DNA of 64,000 nt from Paraburkholderia sp. C35 (GCF_003121405.1 NZ_QBUY01000022.1:33228-97227), one strand, 5' to 3'; shown: positions 54,443-63,702, counted from the stretch's first letter. Numbers and translations are program-made. Notes: a model not told the origin generated them from the sequence alone.

Positions 54443-55330
54443 TCAGGTAGTCCAGATGCGCAGCGGATTTGCGTCGACCTGATGCACGATGGGCCGCAAT
54501 TGCAGCCAGCAACGCGTCAACGCTTGCTGCAGCGTTTCCATCGACCGTGCGACGGCGCGCACGATCAGCAAGCCATCGCACACGCACGATGCGGCGGCGC
54601 GGATCGTGTCGTCGTAGGGCAGCGAGGCGGTGAGCGTTTCAGCGAGCGCGTCGTTGCAACGCGGGCTGACGGCCCACAGCGTGCCGAATGCGGGGAAGCC
54701 AGCAAGTCCTTGCGGTGCGTCGCGCAGCGCGTCGCTAGCGGCGAGCTTCGCGCGCTCGAACCAGAGCGGTTGACCGTTCGTGCCGACAATGCGCGACACC
54801 GCTCGCAGATGACCCGCCGACCACGTTTCACCGGCCGCCTGACGGCCGAGTTGAGTCGCGTCCCAGCCGAGCGCTGTGGCACCTTCGTCGAGCGTCAACG
54901 AGAAGTCGAGCGACGCATTGGCGTGATCGAAGACGATGTTGTTCTGCGGCAGCCAGTCGAGCTTTGCATGCTGGCCGACGCGGATCGCGATGTGCTGTTG
55001 TGCTTCGCGTCCGTTGGACTTGTACCACTTGGTGGCGCCGGGCGTGGTGAGCACGGCATGCGTATTGGCATCGAGACGGATATCGATATCGAGCCGGTCG
55101 CCGCCCGCGACGCCGCCGGGCGGATGCACGATGACGGCATGACAGATCTGCTGCCCTTCGGGATAAAGCGGCCGTTGCAGACGCAGCGGGCCTTCATGTA
55201 GACGATGATCGAGCGTGGTTCGCTCGCCGTGTTTCGCGAAGCCGAGTTCGAGCCGTGCGCGCCATTGAGAGTGGGCGTGCGACGGATCGTCGATGGTGGC
55301 GAGTGTGGTGTGTTGTTCGTGCAGCGACAT
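54443..55330 (-). CDS. ureD: Urease accessory protein UreD (UreH)
   Basis: This 295-residue protein has WRARLELGFAKHGERTTL, GPLRLQRPLYPEG, HPPGGVAGGDRLDI and TTPGATKWYKSNG, typical UreD segments. It scaffolds nickel insertion with UreF and UreG. It lies 33 bases after urtE and 194 bases before the binding-protein gene that separates it from ureA. Confidence 0.95.
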   Translation of the reverse strand: MSLHEQHTTLATIDDPSHAHSQWRARLELGFAKHGERTTLDHRLHEGPLRLQRPLYPEGQQICHAVIVHPPGGVAGGDRLDIDIRLDANTHAVLTTPGATKWYKSNGREAQQHIAIRVGQHAKLDWLPQNNIVFDHANASLDFSLTLDEGATALGWDATQLGRQAAGETWSAGHLRAVSRIVGTNGQPLWFERAKLAASDALRDAPQGLAGFPAFGTLWAVSPRCNDALAETLTASLPYDDTIRAAASCVCDGLLIVRAVARSMETLQQALTRCWLQLRPIVHQVDANPLRIWTT

Positions 55331-55363
55331 GCGGCGAGGATAGCAGTTATCGGTGTCTCGCCG

Positions 55364-56056
55364 TTATACCGCGATCAGGGTACGTACGCCGTCGTTGTCC
55401 ATGTTGACGCCTTCGCCGCCTGCGATGATTTCGCCGCGGCTCATGACCCAGTAGCGATCGGCGATCTCTTTGGCGAAGTCGTAGTATTGCTCGACGAGCA
55501 GAACGGTGAGGCCCATTTCTTCTACCAGCTGGCGGAGGGTTCTGCCGATGTCCTGGATGATCGAAGGTTGAATGCCTTCTGTGGGTTCATCGAGGATGAG
55601 CAGTTGCGGTTCGCTCATTAGTGCGCGGCCTATGGCCAGTTGTTGCTGCTGGCCGCCGGACAGATCGCCGCCGCGGCGCGCTTTCATGTCCTTCAGGACC
55701 GGGAATAGCTCGTAGATGCGGTCCGGGATTTTTTTCGGGGCTTTTTTGCTGGCTGCGCCGACTAGCAGGTTTTCTTCTACCGTCAGTCTTGGGAAGATGT
55801 CTCTGCCTTGCGGCACGTAGGCGAGTCCCTGCGCTACGCGCGCATGCGGGGCGAGTTTTGTGATCGCCGTGTCGCGCCATTTTATTTCGCCGGTTTTGAT
55901 GGGGACTACGCCCATTAGGGTTCTTAGCAGGGTTGTCTTGCCGACGCCGTTTCGGCCTAGTAGTACTGTTAGCTTGCCGTCCGGCACTGTCAGCTTCACG
56001 TTTCTTAGGATGTGGCTGCCGCCGTAGTACTGGTTCAGGTTTTCTACTTCAAGCAT
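55364..56056 (-). CDS. urtE: Urea ABC transporter ATP-binding protein UrtE
   Basis: This 230-residue ATPase has the Walker A GRNGVGKTTLL, signature LSGGQQQQLAIGRAL, Walker B LLILDEPTEGIQP and the LivF/UrtE-type C-terminal end. The position just before ureD identifies it as UrtE rather than LivF. In related genomes urtA-urtB-urtC-urtD precede it. Here upstream is a repeat-rich 774-base gap and an unrelated glutamate-synthase-like gene, so the other transporter genes must be elsewhere or lost. Confidence 0.9.
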   Translation of the reverse strand: MLEVENLNQYYGGSHILRNVKLTVPDGKLTVLLGRNGVGKTTLLRTLMGVVPIKTGEIKWRDTAITKLAPHARVAQGLAYVPQGRDIFPRLTVEENLLVGAASKKAPKKIPDRIYELFPVLKDMKARRGGDLSGGQQQQLAIGRALMSEPQLLILDEPTEGIQPSIIQDIGRTLRQLVEEMGLTVLLVEQYYDFAKEIADRYWVMSRGEIIAGGEGVNMDNDGVRTLIAV

Positions 56057-56138
56057 TTTGCATGTTCCTCTTTATTTGCCATGCGGCGGGCGGCGGTTTT
56101 GTCTTAGCGCTGGCATTCGCTTTTTGCCTTTGCTTTTC

Positions 56139-56435
56139 GGTGGCATCCGCGATTTGCCTTCGCACTTCACGCGTCGCCCCTGTGCGGGGCAGCACCTACT
56201 TTTCTTTGCCGCGGCAAAGAAAAGTAGGCAAAAGAAAGCCGCTAAACACCGCCAGCCCTTGTACTTGCCTGCGGGTCCCCCACCGGTCCTATCCTTCGCA
56301 CGGCATCACTCTTCTTGATGCCCGCTGCCAACGCTCTTCAAGAGCGCATCACCCGCTTCAAACTCCCTCATTACAGCGCGCCTTACCAGTTAATCCCCGG
56401 CCGCCCAGGTGGCAAACTGTGTGTCGGCTGTCGCG
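56139..56435 (+). repeat. Palindrome-bearing intergenic repeat, copy 1
   Basis: About 297 bases that recur at 63703-64000 in the same orientation and, shorter and inverted, at 56505-56797. Shared parts include GCCCCTGTGCGGGGC, the 34-base palindrome, TGCCTGCGGGTCCCC, CGGTCCTATCCTTC and CCGCCCAGGTGGCAAAC. Open frames inside are not genes. From 56176 and 63741 to the common end, copies 1 and 3 are both 260 bases long, with substitutions but the same length. Confidence 0.9.
56195..56228. repeat. Perfect 34-base palindrome in repeat copy 1
   Basis: The left arm CCTACTTTTCTTTGCCG is followed directly by its exact reverse complement, giving a 17-bp arm with no spacer. It would form a very stable hairpin or cruciform. 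Located 3' of urtE-side DNA and shared by all three copies. Confidence 0.95.
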
Positions 56436-56504
56436 CCTTATACGCTTCACTCCGGACTGAAAAGCAAAGGCGGTGTCGTAGGATCGCTCGCGCGGGAAGT
56501 GCTA

Positions 56505-56797
56505 CGACCAACACACCGTTTGCCACCTGGGCTGCATATGCGAGTCGCTGCCGCTTGGGGCGCTACGGGTAGTTGGAGTGGGGTAGGCGACTATTCGAAG
56601 CGTGGGCAACGGGCGGTGACTGAGAGGTTGTCGTGTGAAGGATAGGAACCGTGGGGGGCCCGCAGGCAAATGCCAGAACGGGCGGTGTTAGCCCGCTTTC
56701 TTTTGCCTACTTTTCTTTGCGGCGGCAAAGAAAAGTAGGTGCTGCCCCGCACAGGGGCAACGCATGAAGAACCACTAACAAACCGCGGATGCCAGCG
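56505..56797 (-). repeat. Palindrome-bearing intergenic repeat, copy 2 (inverted)
   Basis: Inverted relative to copy 1, so that copies 1 and 2 form a large imperfect inverted repeat between the urtE gene and the glutamate-synthase-like gene. The outer halves are well conserved (GCCCCGCACAGGGGC, GGACCCGCAGGCA-like, CCGTTTGCCACCTGGG); the middle is divergent. Confidence 0.85.
56706..56739. repeat. 34-base palindrome in repeat copy 2, one mismatch
   Basis: Same 34-base unit as in copies 1 and 3. The central GCCGCGGC has become GCGGCGGC, a single base change that leaves the outer 15-bp arms intact. Confidence 0.93.
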
Positions 56798-56830
56798 AAA
56801 AAAAACCGTGAACACCCGCAAAATCCACCA

Positions 56831-58441
56831 TCAAACAGCAACAGGCTCCAGATTCGGCGCAAACGAATCACTCCGTGCCACAGGCCAATACTTCTCATAA
56901 AGCGTATAGCGATAGTTACCAACGAGCAGATCACCCGGCTCGAGATACTTCAACAGATCCGACATCAATCGAACCTCATAGGAAGACACCCGCCGCACGA
57001 TGTGATGTGCCCGCAGATCGGCAGGATGCCGCAGCCCTGCAGCCTGAACAATCTCCTGCAACGCATGCAGCGTATTGTGATGAAAATTAAACACGCGATC
57101 CGACTTGTCGGTAACGATCAACGCGCGCTGTCGCACGGGATCCTGCGTAGCAACGCCCGTCGGGCATCGACCGGTATGACACGTCTGCGCCTGAATACAG
57201 CCGACCGCAAACATAAAACCACGCGCCGCGTTCACCCAGTCAGCACCGATCGCCAGCGTCTTGGCGATATCGAACGCCGTGATCATCTTGCCGCTCGCGC
57301 CAATCCGGATCTTGTCGCGCAAGCCGACGCCCACCAGCGTGTTGTGCACGAGCAGCAGCCCTTCCTGCAAAGGCACGCCGATGTGATCGGTGAATTCCAG
57401 CGGCGCCGCGCCCGTGCCGCCTTCCGCACCATCGACAACGATGAAGTCGGGCAGGATGCCCGTTTCCAGCATCGCCTTGGCAATACCGAAAAACTCCCAC
57501 GGATGCCCGATACACAGCTTGAAACCCGTCGGCTTGCCGCCCGACAGATTGCGCAGACGCTCGACGAATTCGAGCAGTTCGCGCGGCGTCGAAAATTCCG
57601 AATGCGTAGCGGGCGAAACGCAATCGCGACCCATCGGCACACCGCGCGTCTCGGCGATTTCAGGCGTGATCTTCGCAGCAGGCAGCACGCCACCATGACC
57701 CGGCTTCGCGCCTTGCGACAGCTTCACCTCGATCATCTTCACCTGCGGCTCGCTGGCCTGTTTGGCGAACTTGTCGGGGTTGAACGTGCCGTCGTCGTTG
57801 CGGCAGCCGAAGTAGCCCGAGGCGATTTCCCAGATGATGTCGCCGCCATGCTCGCGGTGATACTTCGACATCGAGCCTTCACCCGTGTCGTGCGCGAAGT
57901 TGCCTTTCTTCGCGCCCAGGTTCAGCGCGCGGATCGCGTTCGCCGACAGCGAGCCGAAACTCATCGCCGAGATGTTGAAGATCGACATCGAGTAGGGCTT
58001 CGCGCGGTTCGCGCCGACCACGATACGGAAGTCGTGGCCATCGAGCTTGGTCGGCACCAGCGAATGGCTGATGAACTCGTGGCCCGTCGCCTTGACGTCG
58101 AGTTCCGTGCCGTACGGGCGGCTGTCCACTTCGTTCTTCGCGCGCTGATAGACGATGCTGCGTTGCGCGCGCGAGAAAGGTTTCTCTTCCGTGTCGTCTT
58201 CGACGAAGTACTGGCGGATTTCCGGCCGGATGAACTCGAACAGGAAGCGCGCGTGACCCCACAGCGGATAGTTGCGCAGGAGCGCGTGGCGCTCCTGCGT
58301 CAGATCGTAGACACCCAGCGCGACCAGCAGCGCGGGAATGATGATCCACAGCCATGCGATGTGACCGGTTGCCGCCAGCGCAGCACAGGCCGCGAGCAGC
58401 AGGATGGCACCCCACATCGCCAGATAACGTCGAGAAAACAT
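56831..58441 (-). CDS. FMN-binding glutamate synthase-like protein
   Basis: This 536-residue protein has two N-terminal membrane segments (YLAMWGAILLLAACAALA, then IAWLWIIIPALLVALGVYDL) and the FMN-binding barrel of glutamate synthase large subunits (GGDIIWEIASGYFGCR, KLSQGAKPGHGG and VDGAEGGTGAAP). CIQAQTCHTGRCPTGVATQ provides the Cys ligands of a 3Fe-4S cluster. It lacks the glutaminase domain, so it is not GltB; the substrate of this family is not established. The ATG at 58441 has GGAG upstream. Confidence 0.9.
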   Translation of the reverse strand: MFSRRYLAMWGAILLLAACAALAATGHIAWLWIIIPALLVALGVYDLTQERHALLRNYPLWGHARFLFEFIRPEIRQYFVEDDTEEKPFSRAQRSIVYQRAKNEVDSRPYGTELDVKATGHEFISHSLVPTKLDGHDFRIVVGANRAKPYSMSIFNISAMSFGSLSANAIRALNLGAKKGNFAHDTGEGSMSKYHREHGGDIIWEIASGYFGCRNDDGTFNPDKFAKQASEPQVKMIEVKLSQGAKPGHGGVLPAAKITPEIAETRGVPMGRDCVSPATHSEFSTPRELLEFVERLRNLSGGKPTGFKLCIGHPWEFFGIAKAMLETGILPDFIVVDGAEGGTGAAPLEFTDHIGVPLQEGLLLVHNTLVGVGLRDKIRIGASGKMITAFDIAKTLAIGADWVNAARGFMFAVGCIQAQTCHTGRCPTGVATQDPVRQRALIVTDKSDRVFNFHHNTLHALQEIVQAAGLRHPADLRAHHIVRRVSSYEVRLMSDLLKYLEPGDLLVGNYRYTLYEKYWPVARSDSFAPNLEPVAV

Positions 58442-58752
58442 GACAACTCCATTGCGTTGATTGCATCGCAGCGGAAGCATCCGGCGCGGGCGCGTCGGCG
58501 TCTTCTCGTGAAATCAGCGGGCGTCCGTGGGGATGGATCGCGCTGCGAAACGGTACGGCGGGTTGTTCTTCCTCAGCTCGGCTTCACGTCAGTTAACGGC
58601 GCGTTTGACGGATCATGTAGGGAACCGTAAGCGTGACGAAACCGGGCGGCGGGACAACCGTCGCCCGGAAGATACAACGAAGCGGGAATCAGTGCAGCGA
58701 TGTCGGCGTGAAAAGCTCGCGGAATGTGTCCGCGAGCCTTTCACGGCAAGGC
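58442..58752. other. Intergenic region between mnmA and the glutamate synthase-like gene
   Basis: It holds the mnmA terminator (58708-58744) and, left of it, the presumed promoter of the glutamate synthase-like gene. No gene is seen. Confidence 0.5.
58708..58744 (-). terminator. Hairpin terminator after mnmA
   Basis: GCTCGCGG at 58715-58722 pairs with CCGCGAGC after a seven-base loop, extended by GTGAAA with TTTCAC. It lies 9 bases after the mnmA stop. The U-tract is short, so it may be an attenuated or processing hairpin. Confidence 0.7.
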
Positions 58753-59904
58753 TCAGCGCGCGGTCAGCAGCGCCGCCTTCTGAGGCTGGCGGGCGACGGG
58801 TTGGGCCGTCGCCGCGTGTTCGATGATGCCGCCACCGAGGCACACATCACCATCGTAGAGCACAGCCGATTGCCCCGGTGTGACAGCCCATTGGGCGTCG
58901 GCGAAATGAAGGGAAAAGAGCGCGTTTTTGTCAGCGCCTTCCGGCGCGCCGAACGTGCACGCCGCGTCGGCCTGGCGGTAGCGTGTCTTGGCGGCGCATG
59001 CGTGGCCGACCTCGGGCGCGTGACCCGCGACCCAACTGGTGTTACCGGCTGTCAGCGTATGGCTCAGCAGCCACGGATGGTCATGGCCCTGCGCAACATA
59101 CAGCGTGTTCGACGCAATGTCCTTGCCCGCGACGAACCACGGTTCGCCGCTGCCGTCCTTGCTGCCGCCGAGGCCGATGCCCTTGCGTTGCCCGAACGTA
59201 TAAAACGCGAGGCCGATATGCTCACCGACCGTCTTGCCTTCCGTGGTCTTCATCGGGCCGGGTTTGGTCGGCAGATAGCGGTTCAGGAAGTCGCGGAACG
59301 GGCGCTCGCCGATAAAGCAGATGCCCGTCGAATCCTTCTTCTTCGCGTTCGGCAGGCCGATCTGTTCGGCGATCTCGCGGACCTTGGTCTTCGGGATTTC
59401 GCCGAGCGGGAACAGCGTCTTCGACAACTGCGCCTGATTCAGACGATGCAGGAAGTACGACTGATCTTTCGTATGATCGAGTGCCTTCAGCAGCTCGAAG
59501 CGGCCATCGACCTCGCGCACGCGCGCGTAGTGGCCCGTCGCGATGGTTTCCGCGCCGAGCGACATCGCGTGATCGAGGAAGGCCTTGAACTTGATTTCGG
59601 CGTTGCACAGCACGTCGGGGTTCGGCGTGCGTCCCGCCGAGTATTCGCGCAGGAATTCGGCGAACACGCGATCCTTGTATTCGGCTGCGAAGTTGACTGC
59701 TTCGACGTCGATGCCGAGCAGGTCCGCGACGGAGACGACGTCGATCCAGTCTTCACGGGTCGAACAGTATTCGCTGTCGTCGTCGTCTTCCCAGTTCTTC
59801 ATGAACAGGCCGACCACGTCGTAACCCTGTTCTTTCAGCAGCCATGCCGTGACGGACGAATCGACGCCGCCTGACATGCCTACCACTACTCGTTTTTTGC
59901 TCAT
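58753..59904 (-). CDS. mnmA: tRNA-specific 2-thiouridylase
   Basis: This 383-residue protein has the PP-loop VVVGMSGGVDSSVTAWLL, the catalytic cysteines in NPDVLCNAEIKFKAF and STGICFIGERPFRDFL, and TGHYARV. It thiolates U34 of Lys, Glu and Gln tRNAs. ATG 59904 begins MSKKRVVVGMSGG, the family start; the frame extends upstream without coding features. It follows the Nudix gene by 43 bases. Confidence 0.97.
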   Translation of the reverse strand: MSKKRVVVGMSGGVDSSVTAWLLKEQGYDVVGLFMKNWEDDDDSEYCSTREDWIDVVSVADLLGIDVEAVNFAAEYKDRVFAEFLREYSAGRTPNPDVLCNAEIKFKAFLDHAMSLGAETIATGHYARVREVDGRFELLKALDHTKDQSYFLHRLNQAQLSKTLFPLGEIPKTKVREIAEQIGLPNAKKKDSTGICFIGERPFRDFLNRYLPTKPGPMKTTEGKTVGEHIGLAFYTFGQRKGIGLGGSKDGSGEPWFVAGKDIASNTLYVAQGHDHPWLLSHTLTAGNTSWVAGHAPEVGHACAAKTRYRQADAACTFGAPEGADKNALFSLHFADAQWAVTPGQSAVLYDGDVCLGGGIIEHAATAQPVARQPQKAALLTAR

Positions 59905-59947
59905 CTGACTCTGCCTGACTGCTCTGGGTCGTGCCGAAGCACGCGTT

Positions 59948-60445
59948 CTATCGGGAGGGCCCGACCGAATGCGTTTGCACGAAGTCGAGCGGGAAACGCC
60001 GGCCTGCGAGGTAGTCGTCGACACACTGCATCACGAGCGGCGTGCGATGCCGCTCGGGGCACGCGCGCAGTTCGTCGGCGCTCATCCAGACGGTACGCAC
60101 GATATCGGGATCGAGCGCGCGGCCTTCAATGGGTGCGCCGGCTGTCGAGCCGCAATACGTGAAGCGCAGATACGTGACGCCATCCTGCGGGCCATCGACG
60201 GTATCGGGCCGGCTGAAATGCGTCATGTAGACGCCGACCAGCGCTTCAGGTGTGAACGGCTGCGCCGTCTCTTCGAGCGTTTCGCGCATCACGGCTTGCG
60301 CCAGCGATTCGCCCGCTTCCAGATGCCCGGCGGGCTGGTTCAGACGCAGCCCGGCGGGCGTGTGTTCTTCGACCAGCAGAAAACGCCCGTCGCTTTCGAC
60401 GACGGCCGCCACCGTGACATGCGGAGCCCAGGTTTCCGGTTTCAT
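59948..60445 (-). CDS. Nudix hydrolase, NudJ-like
   Basis: This 165-residue protein contains the Nudix box GHLEAGESLAQAVMRETLEE, followed by TAQPF where the usual glycine is alanine. NudJ-type enzymes remove phosphate from thiamine or nucleoside pyrophosphates. In beta- and gammaproteobacteria nudJ commonly precedes mnmA, as here, which supports the assignment. Confidence 0.9.
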   Translation of the reverse strand: MKPETWAPHVTVAAVVESDGRFLLVEEHTPAGLRLNQPAGHLEAGESLAQAVMRETLEETAQPFTPEALVGVYMTHFSRPDTVDGPQDGVTYLRFTYCGSTAGAPIEGRALDPDIVRTVWMSADELRACPERHRTPLVMQCVDDYLAGRRFPLDFVQTHSVGPSR

Positions 60446-60733
60446 GGGACGCCATTTTACCGTTTATGGGCCTGGCTTGCCGGTGCCCGGCTAGCGCGAT
60501 CGGGCCGGATCTAGCACAGATCGACGAAAAAGGCACGGAAAGACATAAGGATCGCCTTCCTGAATACCGGGATCGATACCAATTTCGATCTGCCCCTGGA
60601 CTTCGGTTAAAGTGGACCTCGTGGCTGAAGCCCCAGCCGTGCTAGCCGTTGCACTTGCCTTTTTGCATTGCCGGCGCTGTCCCTCGTCGGCGATTCCAGA
60701 TTTTCATAACAGGATGGTCGAGGAGGATTCACG
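60446..60733. other. Divergent promoter region of the transhydrogenase and Nudix genes
   Basis: No gene is seen. It ends with a strong ribosome-binding site (GAGGAGGA) seven bases before the pntAA start. Confidence 0.5.
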
Positions 60734-62119
60734 ATGCACATCGGAGTGCCAGCCGAGACGCGGCCGTACGAAACACGCGTCGCCGCGACGCCCGAGACGG
60801 TCAAGAAGTACGTGTCGCAGGGCCACAGGGTTAGCGTGCAGAGCGGGGCAGGAACGCCCGCGAGTTATCCGGACGATGCTTACACAGCTGCGGGCGCAGA
60901 GCTGGTCGATGCGCCTGCCGCGTTTGGCGCAGAGCTCGTTCTCAAGGTTCAAAGCCCCACCGATTCAGAACTCCCGCTTCTTAAACGAGGCACGGTGCTG
61001 GTCGGCATGCTGGAGCCGTTTAATGCGGAGAACGCATCGAAGCTAGCAGCTGCGGGCATCACTGCGTTCTCGCTCGAAGCCGCGCCGCGTACGACACGTG
61101 CGCAAAGTCTCGACGTACTGTCGTCTCAAGCCAACATTGCGGGCTACAAAGCGGTGCTGCTCGCCGCCGATCTGTATCCGCGCTTCATGCCGATGCTGAT
61201 GACGGCGGCCGGCACGGTGAAAGCGGCGCGCGTGCTGATTCTGGGCGCGGGCGTCGCGGGCTTGCAGGCGATTGCAACGGCCAAGCGCCTCGGCGCCGTG
61301 ATCGAAGCATCGGACGTGCGGCCTGCCGTGAAAGAGCAGATCGAATCGCTCGGTGCGAAATTTCTCGATGTGCCTTATGAAACCGATGAGGAACGCGAAG
61401 CAGCCGTAGGCGTCGGTGGCTATGCGCGGCCGATGCCGCCGTCATGGCTCACGCGTCAGTCGGCGCTCGTGCACGAACGCGCGAAGCAGGCCGACATCGT
61501 GATTTCGACTGCGCTGATTCCGGGCCGTGCCGCACCGACCCTGCTCTCCGTCGAAACCGTGCAGGCGATGAAGCCCGGCTCCGTGCTGATCGATCTTGCA
61601 GCGGGACGCGGCGCCGAATACGAAGGCCAGCGCGGCGGCAACTGTCCGCTGACGGAAGCGGACAAGGTCGTCGTCAAGCATGGCGTGACCATCGCGGGCT
61701 ATACGAATCTCGCGTCGATGGTCGCGTCGGATGCTTCGGCGCTGTACGCACGCAATCTGCTCGACTTCATGAAGCTGATCGTCACGAAGGAAGGCGCGCT
61801 CAATATCGATCTCGCAGACGACATCGTCGCGGCCACGCTGCTGGCACGCGACGGCGAAGTCACGCGCAAGGCTGGAGGGGACACGCATCATGGAAGTCAT
61901 CAACCATACCGTGATCAACCTGATCATTTTCGTGCTGGCGATTTACGTCGGCTACCACGTCGTCTGGAACGTGACACCGGCGCTGCATACGCCGCTGATG
62001 GCCGTGACGAACGCGATTTCGGCGATCGTCATTGTCGGCGCGATGCTCGCGGCGGGCCTGACGGTCGGCGGTACGGGCAAGTTCTTCGGCACGGTTGCCG
62101 TGGCGCTGGCAGCCGTTAA
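60734..62119 (+). CDS. pntAA: NAD(P) transhydrogenase subunit alpha part 1, with 3' readthrough
   Basis: The first 380 residues are a normal PntAA, the NAD(H)-binding soluble domain: MHIGVPAETRPYETRVA, VLILGAGVAGLQAIATAKRL, IEASDVRPAVKEQIESLG and AGYTNLASMVASDASALYAR. The family normally ends near EVTRKA, but here the next codon (61874-61876) is GGA and the frame runs 81 further codons, 230 bases into pntAB in another frame. The extension is Arg/Asp-rich with no family character. One base change at 61874 (T to G) or a sequencing error would explain it. A conventional product would end at about 61873. Confidence 0.9.
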   Translation: MHIGVPAETRPYETRVAATPETVKKYVSQGHRVSVQSGAGTPASYPDDAYTAAGAELVDAPAAFGAELVLKVQSPTDSELPLLKRGTVLVGMLEPFNAENASKLAAAGITAFSLEAAPRTTRAQSLDVLSSQANIAGYKAVLLAADLYPRFMPMLMTAAGTVKAARVLILGAGVAGLQAIATAKRLGAVIEASDVRPAVKEQIESLGAKFLDVPYETDEEREAAVGVGGYARPMPPSWLTRQSALVHERAKQADIVISTALIPGRAAPTLLSVETVQAMKPGSVLIDLAAGRGAEYEGQRGGNCPLTEADKVVVKHGVTIAGYTNLASMVASDASALYARNLLDFMKLIVTKEGALNIDLADDIVAATLLARDGEVTRKAGGDTHHGSHQPYRDQPDHFRAGDLRRLPRRLERDTGAAYAADGRDERDFGDRHCRRDARGGPDGRRYGQVLRHGCRGAGSR

Positions 62120-62222
62120 CGTGTTCGGCGGGTTCCTCGTGACCAGACGAATGCTGGAGATGTTCAAGAAGAAGGAGCCGAAGAAGATTGCCGCACCTGG
62201 TGGCGCGAAGGAGGGTGCGTAA
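61890..62222 (+). CDS. pntAB: NAD(P) transhydrogenase subunit alpha part 2
   Basis: This 110-residue protein has three membrane spans (LIIFVLAIYVGYHVVWNV, then AISAIVIVGAMLAAGLTVGG and VAVALAAVNVFGGFLVTRR), matching the proton-channel part of the alpha subunit. GGAGGGG lies 9 bases before the ATG. It ends directly at the pntB start. Confidence 0.94.
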   Translation: MEVINHTVINLIIFVLAIYVGYHVVWNVTPALHTPLMAVTNAISAIVIVGAMLAAGLTVGGTGKFFGTVAVALAAVNVFGGFLVTRRMLEMFKKKEPKKIAAPGGAKEGA

Positions 62223-63674
62223 ATGAGCCTGAACGTCGTTACGCTCCTTTATCTGATTGCCTCCGTCTGTTTCATTCAGGCGTTGAAAGGGCTGTCGAAT
62301 CCGAAGACCGCGCGAACCGGGAACATGTTCGGCATGGTCGGCATGGCGATCGCGATTCTCACGACCGTTGCGCTGATCGCGAAGCAGGCTGCCGCACTGG
62401 GCTCGAATCTTGGGCTTGGACTGTCTCTGGTGTTCGTCGCGCTGGTCGTGGGCGGTGGGATTGGCGCATTTGTCGCCGCGCGCGTCGAGATGACGAAGAT
62501 GCCGGAACTGGTCGCGGCGATGCACTCGCTGATCGGTATGGCGGCGGTGTGTATTGCGTATGCCGTCGTGTCGGAGCCGGCCGCGTGCGGGCTCGGCGCC
62601 GAGGAAGGCATTCCCGGCTTCCTGCCCTATGGCAACCGGATCGAACTGTGCATCGGCCCGTTCGTCGGTGCGATTACGTTTAGCGGTTCGGTAATCGCGT
62701 TCGGCAAGCTGTCGGGCAAGTACAAGTTCCGGCTGTTTCAGGGCGCGCCTGTCGTGTATGCAGGCCAGCATCTGATCAACCTGCTGCTTGCGCTCGCGAT
62801 GATCGGCTTTGGCGTGATCTTCTTCCTCACGCAATCGTGGCTGCCGTTCATCATCATGACGGTGATCGCGTTTGCGTTGGGTGTGCTGATCATCATCCCG
62901 ATTGGCGGCGCGGACATGCCTGTCGTCGTGTCGATGCTGAACTCGTACTCCGGTTGGGCGGCAGCGGGTATCGGCTTCTCGCTGAACAACGCGATGCTGA
63001 TCATTGCTGGCTCGCTGGTCGGTTCGTCGGGTGCGATTCTGTCGTACATCATGTGCAAGGCGATGAACCGCTCGTTCTTCAACGTGATTCTCGGCGGGTT
63101 TGGCGGCGAGGCTGGCGCGGCGACGGCGGCTGGGTCTGGTGAACAGAAGCCCGTGAAGTCCGGTTCGGCGGAAGACGCTTCGTTCATGCTCGGCAATGCC
63201 GAAACGGTTGTGATCGTGCCGGGTTATGGTCTGGCCGTTGCTCGCGCGCAGCATGCGTTGAAGGAACTGACTGATCTGCTGATCGAGAAGGGCGTAGACG
63301 TGAAGTACGCGATTCACCCTGTGGCGGGCCGGATGCCGGGGCATATGAACGTGCTGCTCGCTGAAGCCGAAGTGCCGTATGAGATCGTTCATGAGATGGA
63401 AGATATCAACGGCGAGTTTGGTCAGGTCGATGTGGTGCTGGTGCTTGGCGCGAATGACGTGGTGAATCCGGCGGCCAAGAATGATCCGAAATCACCGATC
63501 GCTGGTATGCCGATTATCGAGGCCTATAAGGCCCGGACTGTTATCGTCAATAAGCGGTCGATGGCGGCTGGGTATGCTGGGCTTGATAACGATCTCTTCT
63601 ATATGGATAAAACCATGATGGTGTTTGGGGATGCCAAGAAGGTGATCGAGGATATGGTTAAGTCAGTGGATTAG
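62223..63674 (+). CDS. pntB: NAD(P) transhydrogenase subunit beta
   Basis: This 483-residue protein has about nine membrane spans followed by the NADP(H)-binding domain, with VVIVPGYGLAVARAQHALK, YAIHPVAGRMPGHMNVLLAE, LVLGANDVVNPAAKNDP and VNKRSMAAGYAGLDNDLFY. With PntAA and PntAB it couples proton entry to hydride transfer from NADH to NADP. The start directly abuts the pntAB stop. Confidence 0.97.
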   Translation: MSLNVVTLLYLIASVCFIQALKGLSNPKTARTGNMFGMVGMAIAILTTVALIAKQAAALGSNLGLGLSLVFVALVVGGGIGAFVAARVEMTKMPELVAAMHSLIGMAAVCIAYAVVSEPAACGLGAEEGIPGFLPYGNRIELCIGPFVGAITFSGSVIAFGKLSGKYKFRLFQGAPVVYAGQHLINLLLALAMIGFGVIFFLTQSWLPFIIMTVIAFALGVLIIIPIGGADMPVVVSMLNSYSGWAAAGIGFSLNNAMLIIAGSLVGSSGAILSYIMCKAMNRSFFNVILGGFGGEAGAATAAGSGEQKPVKSGSAEDASFMLGNAETVVIVPGYGLAVARAQHALKELTDLLIEKGVDVKYAIHPVAGRMPGHMNVLLAEAEVPYEIVHEMEDINGEFGQVDVVLVLGANDVVNPAAKNDPKSPIAGMPIIEAYKARTVIVNKRSMAAGYAGLDNDLFYMDKTMMVFGDAKKVIEDMVKSVD

Positions 63675-63702
63675 GCGCTGTGTCGCGCGGGTGTCGGTTT
63701 TT

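Noticed and set aside
56058..56645. Short open frames in the repeat upstream of urtE
   Set aside because: They arise from the multi-copy repeat and recur with frameshifts in the other copies, so they are not genes.
61860..63392. 510-codon minus-strand open frame over pntAB and pntB
   Set aside because: Shadow of the transhydrogenase genes; composition is Arg/His/Gln-rich and no family is recognisable.
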